Positions 1 to 8,380 of a stretch of DNA of 11,936 nucleotides are shown here, in pieces (positions within the stretch are counted from its first letter, which is position 1; every line of letters starts with the position of its first letter). The notes below the pieces were generated by a model. It did no database searches and was not told the DNA's origin. It was given only the letters and a program-made list of their open reading frames with translations. Made by a program: the position numbers and the translations under genes. Source of the DNA: Eubacterium sp. (GTDB taxonomy: Bacteria > Bacillota > Clostridia > Lachnospirales > CAG-274); assembly GCA_020859645.1 (NCBI GenBank), contig JAJBVU010000260.1:1-11936 (forward strand), given 5' to 3'.

Positions 1-32
1 GAAATAATTGCTTTGAAAGGTATGAGAAATAA

Positions 33-533
33 ATGGAATACAGAAGCGGACTGGGTTATGACGTTCACAGGCTTGTTGAAGGGCGAAAGCTCATAATGGG
101 GGGAGTAGACATTCCATATGAGTTAGGTCTTTTGGGTCATTCGGACGCCGATGTTTTAATTCATGCGGTTATGGACGCTTTGACGGGAGCGGCTAAGCTG
201 GGAGATATAGGCAGACTTTTCCCCGATACCGACGAAAAATATGCCGGAGCAGACAGCAGAGGTCTTTTAAGACAGGTAATGTGTCTTTTGAAAAAGAAGG
301 GCTATTACGTTGTGAATGTTGACGCAGTTATTATTGCACAAAAACCCAAAATGAAGGGTTATATCCCTCAAATGGAAGAAAACTTGGCAAGTGATATGGA
401 AATCGATATTGACAGAATAAATATAAAGGCGACCACCGAAGAGGGCTTAGGCTTCACAGGCAGAGGCGAAGGCATTGCGGCTCAGGCGGTTGCACTTTTG
501 GGAAAGGCGGAAATCAGCAATGAAAGTTTATAA
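33..533 (+). CDS. ispF: 2-C-methyl-D-erythritol 2,4-cyclodiphosphate synthase
   Basis: This enzyme of the MEP (non-mevalonate) isoprenoid pathway converts CDP-ME 2-phosphate to MEcPP with release of CMP, as a cytosolic homotrimer with Zn2+ at subunit interfaces. The 166-residue length is usual for the family. Seen: the metal-binding D10-V-H12 near the N-terminus, the HSDADV loop at 36-41 followed by the third metal ligand H44, and the C-terminal nucleotide-binding signature ATTEEGLGFTGRGEG at 133-147. An in-frame TAA (30-32) lies directly before the ATG, so the start cannot be further upstream; an AAAGG-like site sits about 12 bases ahead. The 3' end overlaps cysS by 14 bases. In Firmicutes the gene before ispF is usually ispD, which would lie just left of the window. 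Identity is secure. Confidence 0.97.
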   Translation: MEYRSGLGYDVHRLVEGRKLIMGGVDIPYELGLLGHSDADVLIHAVMDALTGAAKLGDIGRLFPDTDEKYAGADSRGLLRQVMCLLKKKGYYVVNVDAVIIAQKPKMKGYIPQMEENLASDMEIDIDRINIKATTEEGLGFTGRGEGIAAQAVALLGKAEISNESL

Positions 534-1926
534 CACCTTAACAAACAGAAAAGAAGAATTTGTTCCCATAGAAGAAAACAAGGTTAAAATGTATGTCTGC
601 GGACCTACGGTTTACGGGCTTATTCATATAGGCAACGCAAGACCCTACGTTATTTTTGACACTATCCGCAGATATTTGGAATATAAGGGCTATGACGTAA
701 CCTATGTTCAGAATTTTACCGATGTTGACGATAAAATAATCAAAAGAGCCAACGAAGAGGGAGTTTCCACAGAGGTTATTACCGAAAGATATATTAAAGA
801 GGCTTTGAAGGACGCAGAGGGGCTTAACGTTGAGCCTGCTACCTATCACCCCCTTGCCACAAAGGAAATGCCCCATATTATAGAAATGATTAAAACCCTC
901 ATTGAAAAAGGCTATGCCTATGAAAAAGAGGGAACCGTTTATTATGACACAAAAGCATTTTCAGACTACGGAAAGCTTTCGGGGAAGAAGCTTGACGACC
1001 TTATTGCCGGAGCAAGCAACAGAGTTGACGCAGACAGCAACAAAAAATGCCCGGCGGACTTTGTTCTTTGGAAGCCGAAAAAAGAGGGCGAGCCCTTCTG
1101 GGAAAGCCCCTGGAGCGAAGGCAGACCGGGCTGGCACATTGAATGCTCCGTTATGGCTAAGAGATATTTAGGCGATACTATCGATATTCATGCCGGCGGA
1201 GAGGATCTTATATTCCCTCACCACGAAAATGAAATTGCACAGTCGGAAGCTGCCAACGGCGCACCCTTTGCGCACTATTGGCTTCACAACGGCTTTATAA
1301 ACGTAGACAATGAAAAAATGAGCAAGTCAAAGGGTAATTTCTTTACTTTAAGAGATATTGTGGCTGAGGTGCCCTATGACGTTGTGAGATTTTTCATATT
1401 AAACGGTCATTACAGAAGCCCCATCAACTTTTCAAGAGAGCTTATGGACGCAGCAGGAAACGGTCTTTTACGCATAAAGAACTGTGTCAAGGGGCTTAAT
1501 TTCCATATTGCTAACTCACAGGGCGATACTCTGACTGAGGAAGAAGCGGCTTTTGTAAATGAAAGCGGCAAGTTTAAAGAAGCCTTTGAAAGGGCTATGG
1601 ACGATGACTTTAATACTGCTGACGCTATTGCGGCGGTTTTCGACTTTGTTAAGTTTGCAAACACCAATTTAAACGAAAAAAGCACAAAGGCTTTCGGCGA
1701 GGCTCTTTTAAAGGGCATTAACGAGCTTTGCGGCATTTTGGGAATTAAAACAGAGGACGATAAGGCGGATGGCGACGATGAAAAAATCGAAGCCTTAATT
1801 GCCGAGAGAACAGCGGCTAAAAAGGCTAAAAACTACGCAAGAGCCGATGAAATAAGGGCGGAGCTTTCGGATATGGGAATTATTATAGAAGATACAAGGC
1901 AGGGCGTAAGATGGAGTCGAAAATAA
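520..1926 (+). CDS. cysS: cysteinyl-tRNA synthetase (class I)
   Basis: Charges tRNA-Cys with cysteine using ATP. The protein is 468 residues from the ATG at 520, the usual family length. Seen: the HIGH-type motif H36-I-G-N39, the KMSKS loop at 266-270, and the expected catalytic-site zinc ligands C27, C209 (in HIECSVMA), H234 and E238 (in FPHHENE). The C-terminal part (about 340-468) is the helical DALR/anticodon-recognition region. The frame is open back to 475, but the product from 520 begins with the typical family N-terminus (MKVYNTLT), and an AAGGCGG-type ribosome site lies about 9 bases before it, inside ispF. It overlaps ispF by 14 bases and mrnC by 16, which suggests translational coupling. 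The ispF-cysS pair is a standard Firmicutes arrangement. Confidence 0.97.
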   Translation: MKVYNTLTNRKEEFVPIEENKVKMYVCGPTVYGLIHIGNARPYVIFDTIRRYLEYKGYDVTYVQNFTDVDDKIIKRANEEGVSTEVITERYIKEALKDAEGLNVEPATYHPLATKEMPHIIEMIKTLIEKGYAYEKEGTVYYDTKAFSDYGKLSGKKLDDLIAGASNRVDADSNKKCPADFVLWKPKKEGEPFWESPWSEGRPGWHIECSVMAKRYLGDTIDIHAGGEDLIFPHHENEIAQSEAANGAPFAHYWLHNGFINVDNEKMSKSKGNFFTLRDIVAEVPYDVVRFFILNGHYRSPINFSRELMDAAGNGLLRIKNCVKGLNFHIANSQGDTLTEEEAAFVNESGKFKEAFERAMDDDFNTADAIAAVFDFVKFANTNLNEKSTKAFGEALLKGINELCGILGIKTEDDKADGDDEKIEALIAERTAAKKAKNYARADEIRAELSDMGIIIEDTRQGVRWSRK

Positions 1927-2330
1927 TAAAGGAATTTTCCGACTGCTTTGAATTTCATAACAGCGCCGAGGAATTTTCGTCTCTGGCTTTGGCTTTTATA
2001 GGGGACAGCGTTTTCGAGCTTTTATCCAGAACCTACGTCCTTTCAAAGGGCTTGGGCAGTGTCAATAAAATGAATGCCGATGCAAGAAGGCTTGTAAACG
2101 CCCATTCACAGTCGGAGATGTATCACAAAATAGAGGATAAGCTGACGGACGCCGAAAAAAGTGTTTTAAAGAGGGGCAGAAATGCCAACTCCCACACTAT
2201 GGCGAAAAATCAGACAGCGGCGGACTACCGCAGAGCAACGGGCATTGAAGCCCTTTTCGGAATGTTATATTTAAAAGGGGAAACGGAAAGGCTTACAGAG
2301 CTTTTTAAGCTGTGTATAGAAAGTGAATAA
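1911..2330 (+). CDS. mrnC: Mini-ribonuclease 3 (Mini-III)
   Basis: A dimeric RNase III-like catalytic domain without the dsRNA-binding domain; in Bacillus subtilis it matures the 5' and 3' ends of 23S rRNA. At 139 residues it is the normal size. Seen: the RNase III signature region ALAFIGDSVFE (26-36) containing the acidic residue D32, the conserved RRLVNAHSQ segment, and the second acidic motif GIEALFGMLYLKG with E113, the counterpart of the catalytic glutamate. There is no C-terminal dsRBD, as expected for Mini-III. The ATG overlaps the end of cysS by 16 bases, with a GGCAGGG ribosome site inside cysS. It precedes rlmB, another 23S rRNA modification gene, so the two may act on the same substrate; that functional link is an inference. 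Confidence 0.95.
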   Translation: MESKIIKEFSDCFEFHNSAEEFSSLALAFIGDSVFELLSRTYVLSKGLGSVNKMNADARRLVNAHSQSEMYHKIEDKLTDAEKSVLKRGRNANSHTMAKNQTAADYRRATGIEALFGMLYLKGETERLTELFKLCIESE

Positions 2331-2341
2331 GGAGATAATTT

Positions 2342-3184
2342 ATGGACAACAGAAATAAAGGCAGTAAGGGAAGCAAGGGCTATAAAGCCGACAGGAGCGA
2401 CAAAAAAGAGGGTCAAAAACGAAGCTTTAACAAATTTGACGAAATAAGAGAAAATTCTCAGCTTGAGGGCAGAAATTCCGTTTTGGAAGCCTTAAACCAT
2501 GGCAGAACCATTGACAAAATATTTATTAAAAAAGGCGAGGTTGAGGGAACTCTTAAGGTTATTGCGGCTAAAGCAAGAGAAGCAGGCATACCCGTTCAGG
2601 AGGTTGACAAGGCTAAGCTTTTGAATATGCAGACTACCGCAAGCTGTCAGGGGGTTATTGCCCTGACACCGGCTAAGGAATACTGCACTGTTTATGATAT
2701 TCTTGACAATGCAAAAAGCAAGGGGGAAGAGCCCTTTGTTATTATACTTGACGAAATAGAGGACCCCCATAATTTAGGGGCTATAATCAGAAGTGCGGAA
2801 ACTGCCGGAGCCCATGGGGTTATTATCCCCAAAAACAGAAGTGCGTCCCTGACTGCTACAGCTTCAAAGGCTTCTGCCGGTGCTTTGGAATATATGCCTG
2901 TTGCCAAGGTGACAAACATTTGCAGAACCATCGACGAGCTTAAAAAACAGGGTCTTTGGATAACCTGTGCCGATATGAAGGGAACAACCTATTATAACGC
3001 AAACCTTAAGGGTGCAGTGGGGCTTGTTATAGGCTCTGAGGGCACAGGTGTAGGCAGACTTGTTAAGGAACACTGCGACTTTACTGTCAGAATACCTATG
3101 TACGGAAATATAAAGAGCCTTAATGCTTCTGTTGCAGCCGGGCTTGTTATGTATGAGGTTGTAAGACAGCGTAAGTTTGTGTAA
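2342..3184 (+). CDS. rlmB: 23S rRNA (guanosine-2'-O-)-methyltransferase, SPOUT/TrmH family
   Basis: SAM-dependent 2'-O-methyltransferase expected to modify the 23S rRNA P-loop guanosine (G2251 in E. coli numbering). Domains: a lysine/arginine/glycine-rich, probably disordered N-terminal tail (1-40), a substrate-binding L30-like domain beginning QLEGRNSVLEAL (about 40-115), and a SPOUT domain with a trefoil knot (about 130-280). All three SpoU motifs are present: motif 1 around N144-L-G-A-I-I-R150, motif 2 GLVIGSEG with E233, and motif 3 IKSLNASVAAG with N261 and S263. A strong AAGGAGA site sits 7 bases before the ATG. The gap from mrnC is 11 bases. The basic tail lengthens the protein to 280 residues against about 245 in E. 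coli. The exact target nucleotide is inferred from the family. Confidence 0.93.
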   Translation: MDNRNKGSKGSKGYKADRSDKKEGQKRSFNKFDEIRENSQLEGRNSVLEALNHGRTIDKIFIKKGEVEGTLKVIAAKAREAGIPVQEVDKAKLLNMQTTASCQGVIALTPAKEYCTVYDILDNAKSKGEEPFVIILDEIEDPHNLGAIIRSAETAGAHGVIIPKNRSASLTATASKASAGALEYMPVAKVTNICRTIDELKKQGLWITCADMKGTTYYNANLKGAVGLVIGSEGTGVGRLVKEHCDFTVRIPMYGNIKSLNASVAAGLVMYEVVRQRKFV

Positions 3185-3196
3185 AGGAACGATTTT

Positions 3197-3709
3197 ATGA
3201 AAAAGACCTATCTTCTTGTAGACGGCTATAATATAATATTTGCATGGGACGAGCTTAAAAAGCTTTCCGAAAAAGGGCTGTCTGAAGCAAGAGACAGGCT
3301 TATTCATATTTTGAGCAACTATCAGGGCGTTGTGAAATATGACATAATTTTGGTTTTCGACGCCTATAAGGTTGAAGGGGGAACAGGCAGCGTCTTAAAG
3401 CAGGACAATATAACCGTTGTCTACACAAAGGAAGCGGAAACCGCCGACAACTACATAGAAAAAACCGCCGGAAGGCTTAAAGCTGAAGCGGATGTTTTGG
3501 TGGCTACCTCCGACAATTTGGAGCAGATTATAATTATGAGCAAGGGAGCAGTCAGAATGTCGGCTTCGGAGCTTTTAAGAGACGTAAACAGGGTGGGAAA
3601 AATGATTGAAGAAAAAATCACTCGGGAAAGACCTGTTAAGGACAACCTTTTGTTTGACAACCTTGACGAAAAAACCCGTGAGATTTTGGAGAAAATGAGG
3701 CGCAGCTGA
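3197..3709 (+). CDS. rae1: NYN-domain (PIN-like) endoribonuclease YacP/Rae1
   Basis: Homologue of B. subtilis YacP, renamed Rae1, which cleaves certain mRNAs in the ribosomal A site in a translation-dependent way. The 170-residue length matches the family. Seen: a PIN-like fold start YLLVDGYNII with acidic D9 and conserved N12, a second acidic strand ILVFDAYKV with D55, and TADNYIEK with D84 and E88, followed by LVATSDN with D106; together these form the acidic pocket expected of NYN nucleases. An AAAGGAA ribosome site precedes the ATG. It lies 12 bases after rlmB and 1 base before sigH, its standard position between rlmB and sigH in Firmicutes. Family assignment is strong; target mRNAs in this organism are unknown. 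Confidence 0.92.
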   Translation: MKKTYLLVDGYNIIFAWDELKKLSEKGLSEARDRLIHILSNYQGVVKYDIILVFDAYKVEGGTGSVLKQDNITVVYTKEAETADNYIEKTAGRLKAEADVLVATSDNLEQIIIMSKGAVRMSASELLRDVNRVGKMIEEKITRERPVKDNLLFDNLDEKTREILEKMRRS

Positions 3710-3710
3710 T

Positions 3711-4346
3711 ATGCGGATTAATTATGAAGAAAAAAATGATTTGGAGCTTTTAAGGCTTTCAAGAGAGGGAGATAAGTTTGCGGAGGAGGCTTTGCTTGAA
3801 CGGTATAAAAACCTTGTGAGAGTAAGGGCGAAATCCTTTTTTCTGATAGGCGCAGACAAAGACGACCTTCTTCAGGAGGGGACGATTGGGCTTTTTAAGG
3901 CTATCAGAGACTATAAGGAGGAAAACGAGACAACCTTCTTTTCCTTTGCGGATTTGTGTATAACACGTCAGATTATGACAGCCATTAAAACCGCCAACAG
4001 ACAGAAGCATATTCCTTTGAATTCCTCAATTTCTCTTAACAGAAATATTTTTGACGAGGAAGAAAACACAACCTATCTTGACCTTTTAAGCGATGGAAAT
4101 ATGACTAATCCCGAAACCCTTGTTATAGGCAACGAGGAAAGGGAAAACACAGAAGCTGAAATTTTAAAGGCTTTGAGCAAGCTTGAAAGACAGGTTTTGG
4201 TCTATCACTTAAGAGGGCTTAAGTATACTGAAATTGCAAAGCTTATGGATAAGGACGAAAAATCCATAGACAACGCTCTTCAGAGAATTAAAAAGAAAGT
4301 GGATAAAATAATTAAAGGCGAAGGAAAGCCGAAAAAATCCAAATAA
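3711..4346 (+). CDS. sigH: RNA polymerase sigma-H factor (Spo0H)
   Basis: Alternative sigma-70-family factor that directs transition-state and early sporulation transcription in endospore formers. The protein is 211 residues, close to B. subtilis SigH. Seen: sigma region 2 (about 30-100), including the core-binding segment DDLLQEGTIGLFKAIRDY (51-68) and the promoter-melting/-10 segment FFSFADLCITRQIMTAIKTA, a short linker, and region 4 (about 150-200) with the helix-turn-helix GLKYTEIAKLMDKDEKSIDN (169-188). No region 1.1 or region 3 is present, as usual for SigH. The ATG starts one base after the rae1 stop, with TGAGG about 10 bases ahead, so translation is probably coupled. It is followed directly by pth rather than the rpmG-secE-nusG genes found in Bacillus. 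A lysine-rich tail (202-211) ends the protein. Confidence 0.93.
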   Translation: MRINYEEKNDLELLRLSREGDKFAEEALLERYKNLVRVRAKSFFLIGADKDDLLQEGTIGLFKAIRDYKEENETTFFSFADLCITRQIMTAIKTANRQKHIPLNSSISLNRNIFDEEENTTYLDLLSDGNMTNPETLVIGNEERENTEAEILKALSKLERQVLVYHLRGLKYTEIAKLMDKDEKSIDNALQRIKKKVDKIIKGEGKPKKSK

Positions 4347-4358
4347 AGAGGTTTTATA

Positions 4359-4943
4359 ATGTATATAATCGTAGGACTGGGAAACCCCGGCAGGGAATAT
4401 AAATATACAAGGCACAACACAGGCTGGCAGGTTATCGACAAGCTTGCTTATGACCATAATATAGACGTGAGCAAGAGTAAGTTTTCTTCAATGGTCGGAG
4501 AAGGCTTTATTAAGGGCGAAAAGGTTTTGCTTTTAAAGCCCTTAACATTTATGAATTTGAGCGGCTCAGCCGTCAGTCAGGCAGTTAATTTTTATAAGCT
4601 GCCCCTTGACAGGCTTTTGGTGTGCTGCGACGATATAAACTTGCCCGTTGGTTCAATCAGAATTAGAGAAAAGGGCTCTGACGGCGGTCAAAAGGGCTTA
4701 AGACACATTATAGAGTGCCTTTCAAGCGACAGCTTTTCAAGAGTGCGTGTGGGAGTAGGGGAAAAGCCCCAAAGAATGGATCTTAAGGACTGGGTTTTAT
4801 CAGGCTTTATGAGTGAGGAAAGTGACGCCATTATAAGTGCAATTACAGACGCCGCAAGCGCAGTTGAAATGATTATAGGCGGCGACACCTCCGGGGCTAT
4901 GTGCAAGTTTAATAAAAGAAAAAGGGTTGAAAAAGATGAATAA
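4359..4943 (+). CDS. pth: peptidyl-tRNA hydrolase
   Basis: Releases peptides from peptidyl-tRNAs that fall off the ribosome, recycling tRNA; a cytosolic monomeric esterase (SpoVC in B. subtilis). It has 194 residues, the usual length. Seen: N9 in VGLGNPG, catalytic H19 in RHNTGW, N66 in FMNLSG, and D92 in DDINLP, matching E. coli N10, H20, N68 and D93. Odd point: the loop that is GGHNG in E. coli, where N114 helps tRNA binding, reads G109-G-Q-K-G113 here, so a lysine replaces that asparagine. An AAGAGG ribosome site precedes the ATG. It begins 12 bases after sigH and overlaps mfd by 8 bases; the pth-mfd pair is conserved in Firmicutes. Function is secure despite the loop change. Confidence 0.95.
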   Translation: MYIIVGLGNPGREYKYTRHNTGWQVIDKLAYDHNIDVSKSKFSSMVGEGFIKGEKVLLLKPLTFMNLSGSAVSQAVNFYKLPLDRLLVCCDDINLPVGSIRIREKGSDGGQKGLRHIIECLSSDSFSRVRVGVGEKPQRMDLKDWVLSGFMSEESDAIISAITDAASAVEMIIGGDTSGAMCKFNKRKRVEKDE

Positions 4944-7900
4944 TTTTGAAGAAATCCTGACAGGCTCCCAAAGCTATGAAAGGCTTTTAAGCTCTTCACA
5001 GGGCGACAGCTTTGTTACGGGGGCAGCTGAGGGCTTAAAACCCCTTGTTATAAAAAAGATCGCCGCCGATTTAAAAAAGACGGTGTTAATAGTTTGTGAA
5101 AATGAGTTAAAGGCTAGAGAATTTTTTTCGAGCCTTTCTTCTGTTTGCGAAAAAACCTATGTTTATCCCCAAAAGGATATGGTTTTTTATTCCGCAGACA
5201 TAAAATCAAAGGAAATCGTACAAAAAAGGTTCGAGGTTTTTAAGGCTGTTTTAGCCGGAGAAGCCGATTTTATTGTGACATCGGGGGCGGCGCTTTTCGA
5301 CAGGCTTATTCCTCCCCGAATTTTTAAGGGCAGTATTATCCGCCTTGAAGAGGGTGACGAAATCGACCTTAAGGAGCTTTCCGCAAGGCTTTCCGCTATG
5401 GGCTATGAAAATCTGCCCCAAACAGAGGGCTGCGGAACCTTTGCCGTCAGAGGGGGCATAATCGACGTTTTCTCCCCCGGCAGCAAAACCCCCGTCAGAA
5501 TTGAGCTTTGGGGTGACGAAATCGACACGATAAGAGCCATTGACAGCTTTTCTCAAAGGTCGGTTGAAAGGCTTAATAAAATCGAAATTTATCCCTTTAA
5601 GGAGCTTCTTTATTCGGAAGAGAGGCTTCTTTCCGCTGCGGTGAAAATCGAAAAAGAGGACAAAGCTGTTGCGGAAAGGCTCAGAGCAGAAAAAAGCTTC
5701 GGCGGCATAGAGAAATATATAAATTATTTTTATGATGAAACATATTCCCTCATAGACTATCTGCCTGAGGATATTCTTGTTGTTTTAAATGAAGAAAGCA
5801 AAATTCGGGCCGATATGGAAGGGGCATTTAATGAATATAACAGAAGTTTATCGGAAAGGCTTGAAAAGGGCGATGCCTTGGAGGGCGAGAAAAATCTTAT
5901 TCAAGACCCCGAAACGGCTCTTTCTTTCACTGAGAGCAAAAGACGGATATTTTTGTCTGAGTTTACCGACTACCCCGATGAAAACCAAATTGATTTTAAG
6001 TCCCGTTCAATAAAGGGCTATTCAAAGGATTTGGAAAGTCTCTGCTCCGAAATAAGAGGTTATTTCAAAAGAGGCTACTGCGTTATAGGCGCCGCTTCGG
6101 GCACAGCGGAAAGAGAACGTCTCGCAAAGGCATTGACCGACGCCGAAATAAGTATGACCTCCAAGCTTACATTAGAAAAGAATATGGTGAGCCTTATAAA
6201 GACATATCTGCCCTCTTTTATAAGTGATGAGCTTAAGATGGTTTTTATAAACGAAGCAAAGCCCAAAAGAGCCAAAGGCAAACGCCGCAGACGGAAGTTT
6301 AAGGACGGAGCGAGAATTGCGGACTTTTCAGACCTTAAGCCCGGCGACTATGTTGTTCACGAAAACCACGGCATAGGCATTTACAGAGGGCTTGAACAGG
6401 TTGAAGCAGACGGAATTTTAAAGGACTATTTGAGCCTTGAATATGCCGACGGCGGAAAGCTTTATGTTTCCGTAGGTCAGCTTGAAAGCGTTCAAAAATA
6501 CATCGGCGGCGACACTGCAAAGCTTAAACTTAACAGTCTCGGCGGCACGTCCTGGGCTAAGGCTAAGGCTAAGGCAGGCAGAGCCGTAAAGGAGCTTGCC
6601 TTTGATTTGGTGAAGCTTTACGGCGTAAGGCAGATGAAGCTTGGGCATAAATATTCACCGGACACTGTTTGGCAAAATGAGTTTGAGGACGCTTTTCCCT
6701 ATGACGAAACTGAGGATCAGCTTGAAGCCGTTGCGGACATAAAAAGAGATATGGAAGCCGGAAAGATTATGGACAGGCTTGTCTGCGGAGACGTAGGCTA
6801 CGGAAAAACAGAGGTTGCCCTGCGTGCGGTTTTCAAGGTTATCTGCGAGGGAAAACAGGCTGCCTTTTTGGTGCCTACAACAATTCTTGCAAATCAGCAC
6901 TATCAAAACATTTTGGAGCGTTTTGCAGACTACCCCATAAACATAGATATGCTTTCAAGGTTTAAAACTAAGCAGCAGCAAAGCGTAACCCTTGAAAAGC
7001 TTAAATCGGGGGAGGTTGATTTTGTTGTGGGAACCCACAGGCTGCTTTCCGACGATGTAAAATTCAAGGATTTGGGACTTGTTATAGTAGACGAGGAACA
7101 GCGCTTCGGCGTAGGTCACAAGGAAAAGCTTAAGAGAATGACGGAAAACGTAGACGTTTTGACCCTAAGCGCAACGCCTATTCCCCGAACCCTGCATATG
7201 AGTCTAAGCGGAATAAGGGATATGAGCGTTTTAAACGAACCCCCTGAGGACAGACTGCCTGTTCAGACCTATGTTATGGAATATTCAGAGGAGACTGTCA
7301 GAACCGCCGTTTTGAGAGAGCTTGCAAGAGACGGTCAGGTTTATTTTCTTCATAACAGAGTTCAGACAATCGACGAAGCTGCCGATAAGCTGAGACGGCT
7401 TATTCCCGAAGCCAAAATAGGGGTTGCCCATGGTCAGATGAGAGAAAGGGAGCTTGAAAACGTTCTTACCGACTTCCTCAATAAGGAAATAAATGTTCTT
7501 GTCTGCACCACAATTATCGAGACAGGTATGGACATTCAAAACGTAAACACAATGATTATTGAAAATGCCGATTATATGGGCTTAAGCCAGCTTTATCAGC
7601 TGAGGGGACGTGTGGGCAGAACCAACAGACAGGCATACTGCTATCTTTGCTATCAAAAGAATAAGACCCCAAGCGAAATTTCAGAAAAGCGTCTTAAAAC
7701 CATAAAGGAGTTTACGGAGTTCGGCTCAGGCTTTAAAATTGCCCTTCGTGACCTTGAAATTAGAGGGGCAGGGGATCTTTTGGGAGCAAGCCAGCATGGG
7801 CATATGGATAAAATAGGCTATGATATGTACTGCCGAATTTTGGATAAGGCAATAAGGGAGCTTAAGGGCGAGACAACGGAGGAAGAAATCGAAACCTTTG

Positions 7901-8325
7901 TTGACATAAACGTAAACGCTTTTATTCCCTCAACCTATATTTCCGACGAGGTTCAAAAGCTTGAAATGTATAAAAAGATTTCCTACATTTTGAACAAAAA
8001 CGACTATGACGAAACTGCCGACGAGCTGACAGACCGCTTCGGGGAATATCCCAAGGTAGTGGAAAATCTTATGGATATTGCCCTTTTGAAGGAAAAGGCA
8101 CGAAAGCTTAAAATTATTTCAATTTCAGGAAGATCATCTTCCGTCCTTTTGACCTTCAAAAATGGAGCAAACCCCGACACGGATAAAATTCTTTCACTGA
8201 TTAAGGAATATCGGGGCAGAATAAGCCTTACTGCCTCCGGCGAAACCTATTTGACTTATAAAACCGAAACCACAGGCAGCAAACTCATAGAAGAGCTTAA
8301 CGGTATAATCGAAAAAATTTCATAG
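4936..8325 (+). CDS. mfd: transcription-repair coupling factor Mfd
   Basis: A large ATP-driven translocase that pushes RNA polymerase stalled at DNA lesions off the template and recruits UvrA. Length is 1129 residues from the ATG at 4936. Domains in order: UvrB-like module including the UvrA-binding part (about 1-340), a variable region ending in a basic linker (about 437-450), the CarD-like RNAP-interaction domain (about 465-535, beginning KPGDYVVHENHGIGIY), the RecG-like translocase, and the C-terminal TRCF domain. Helicase motifs: Walker A GDVGYGKT at 618-625, DEEQ at 719-722, SATP at 745-748, and QLRGRVGR at 888-895. A TTG at 4927 is in frame, but the ATG has the AAAAGGG site at the right distance. 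It overlaps pth by 8 bases and is the last gene before a terminator. All catalytic motifs are intact. Confidence 0.97.
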   Translation: MNNFEEILTGSQSYERLLSSSQGDSFVTGAAEGLKPLVIKKIAADLKKTVLIVCENELKAREFFSSLSSVCEKTYVYPQKDMVFYSADIKSKEIVQKRFEVFKAVLAGEADFIVTSGAALFDRLIPPRIFKGSIIRLEEGDEIDLKELSARLSAMGYENLPQTEGCGTFAVRGGIIDVFSPGSKTPVRIELWGDEIDTIRAIDSFSQRSVERLNKIEIYPFKELLYSEERLLSAAVKIEKEDKAVAERLRAEKSFGGIEKYINYFYDETYSLIDYLPEDILVVLNEESKIRADMEGAFNEYNRSLSERLEKGDALEGEKNLIQDPETALSFTESKRRIFLSEFTDYPDENQIDFKSRSIKGYSKDLESLCSEIRGYFKRGYCVIGAASGTAERERLAKALTDAEISMTSKLTLEKNMVSLIKTYLPSFISDELKMVFINEAKPKRAKGKRRRRKFKDGARIADFSDLKPGDYVVHENHGIGIYRGLEQVEADGILKDYLSLEYADGGKLYVSVGQLESVQKYIGGDTAKLKLNSLGGTSWAKAKAKAGRAVKELAFDLVKLYGVRQMKLGHKYSPDTVWQNEFEDAFPYDETEDQLEAVADIKRDMEAGKIMDRLVCGDVGYGKTEVALRAVFKVICEGKQAAFLVPTTILANQHYQNILERFADYPINIDMLSRFKTKQQQSVTLEKLKSGEVDFVVGTHRLLSDDVKFKDLGLVIVDEEQRFGVGHKEKLKRMTENVDVLTLSATPIPRTLHMSLSGIRDMSVLNEPPEDRLPVQTYVMEYSEETVRTAVLRELARDGQVYFLHNRVQTIDEAADKLRRLIPEAKIGVAHGQMRERELENVLTDFLNKEINVLVCTTIIETGMDIQNVNTMIIENADYMGLSQLYQLRGRVGRTNRQAYCYLCYQKNKTPSEISEKRLKTIKEFTEFGSGFKIALRDLEIRGAGDLLGASQHGHMDKIGYDMYCRILDKAIRELKGETTEEEIETFVDINVNAFIPSTYISDEVQKLEMYKKISYILNKNDYDETADELTDRFGEYPKVVENLMDIALLKEKARKLKIISISGRSSSVLLTFKNGANPDTDKILSLIKEYRGRISLTASGETYLTYKTETTGSKLIEELNGIIEKIS

Positions 8326-8334
8326 ACATTAAAA

Positions 8335-8362
8335 AAGTCCTCTGTCAACCGACAGAGGGCTT
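8335..8362. terminator. bidirectional intrinsic terminator between mfd and rubredoxin
   Basis: A 12-bp stem (AAGTCCTCTGTC / GACAGAGGGCTT, one G-T wobble) closes a 4-base AACC loop. On the plus strand it is followed after three bases by a T-rich run (8365-8378, with eight consecutive Ts at its end), and on the minus strand by six Ts. It starts 10 bases after the mfd stop and ends 18 bases from the rubredoxin stop, so it can end both convergent transcripts. Confidence 0.93.
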
Positions 8363-8380
8363 GATTTTTGTTTTTTTTAA

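Noticed and set aside
1..96. Possible 3' end of an upstream gene (ispD would be expected)
   Set aside because: Three readings are possible: a frame stopping at 5-7, one stopping at 30-32, and one open to a stop at 94-96 that would overlap ispF by 64 bases. Too few residues are visible to choose or to recognise IspD.
4927..4935. TTG at 4927 as the mfd start
   Set aside because: The ATG at 4936 is better placed relative to the AAAAGGG ribosome site; the TTG would fall right against it.
6244..6306. Lysine/arginine-rich stretch in Mfd
   Set aside because: A basic linker just before the RNA polymerase interaction domain is common in Firmicutes Mfd proteins; it is not an insertion or novel domain.
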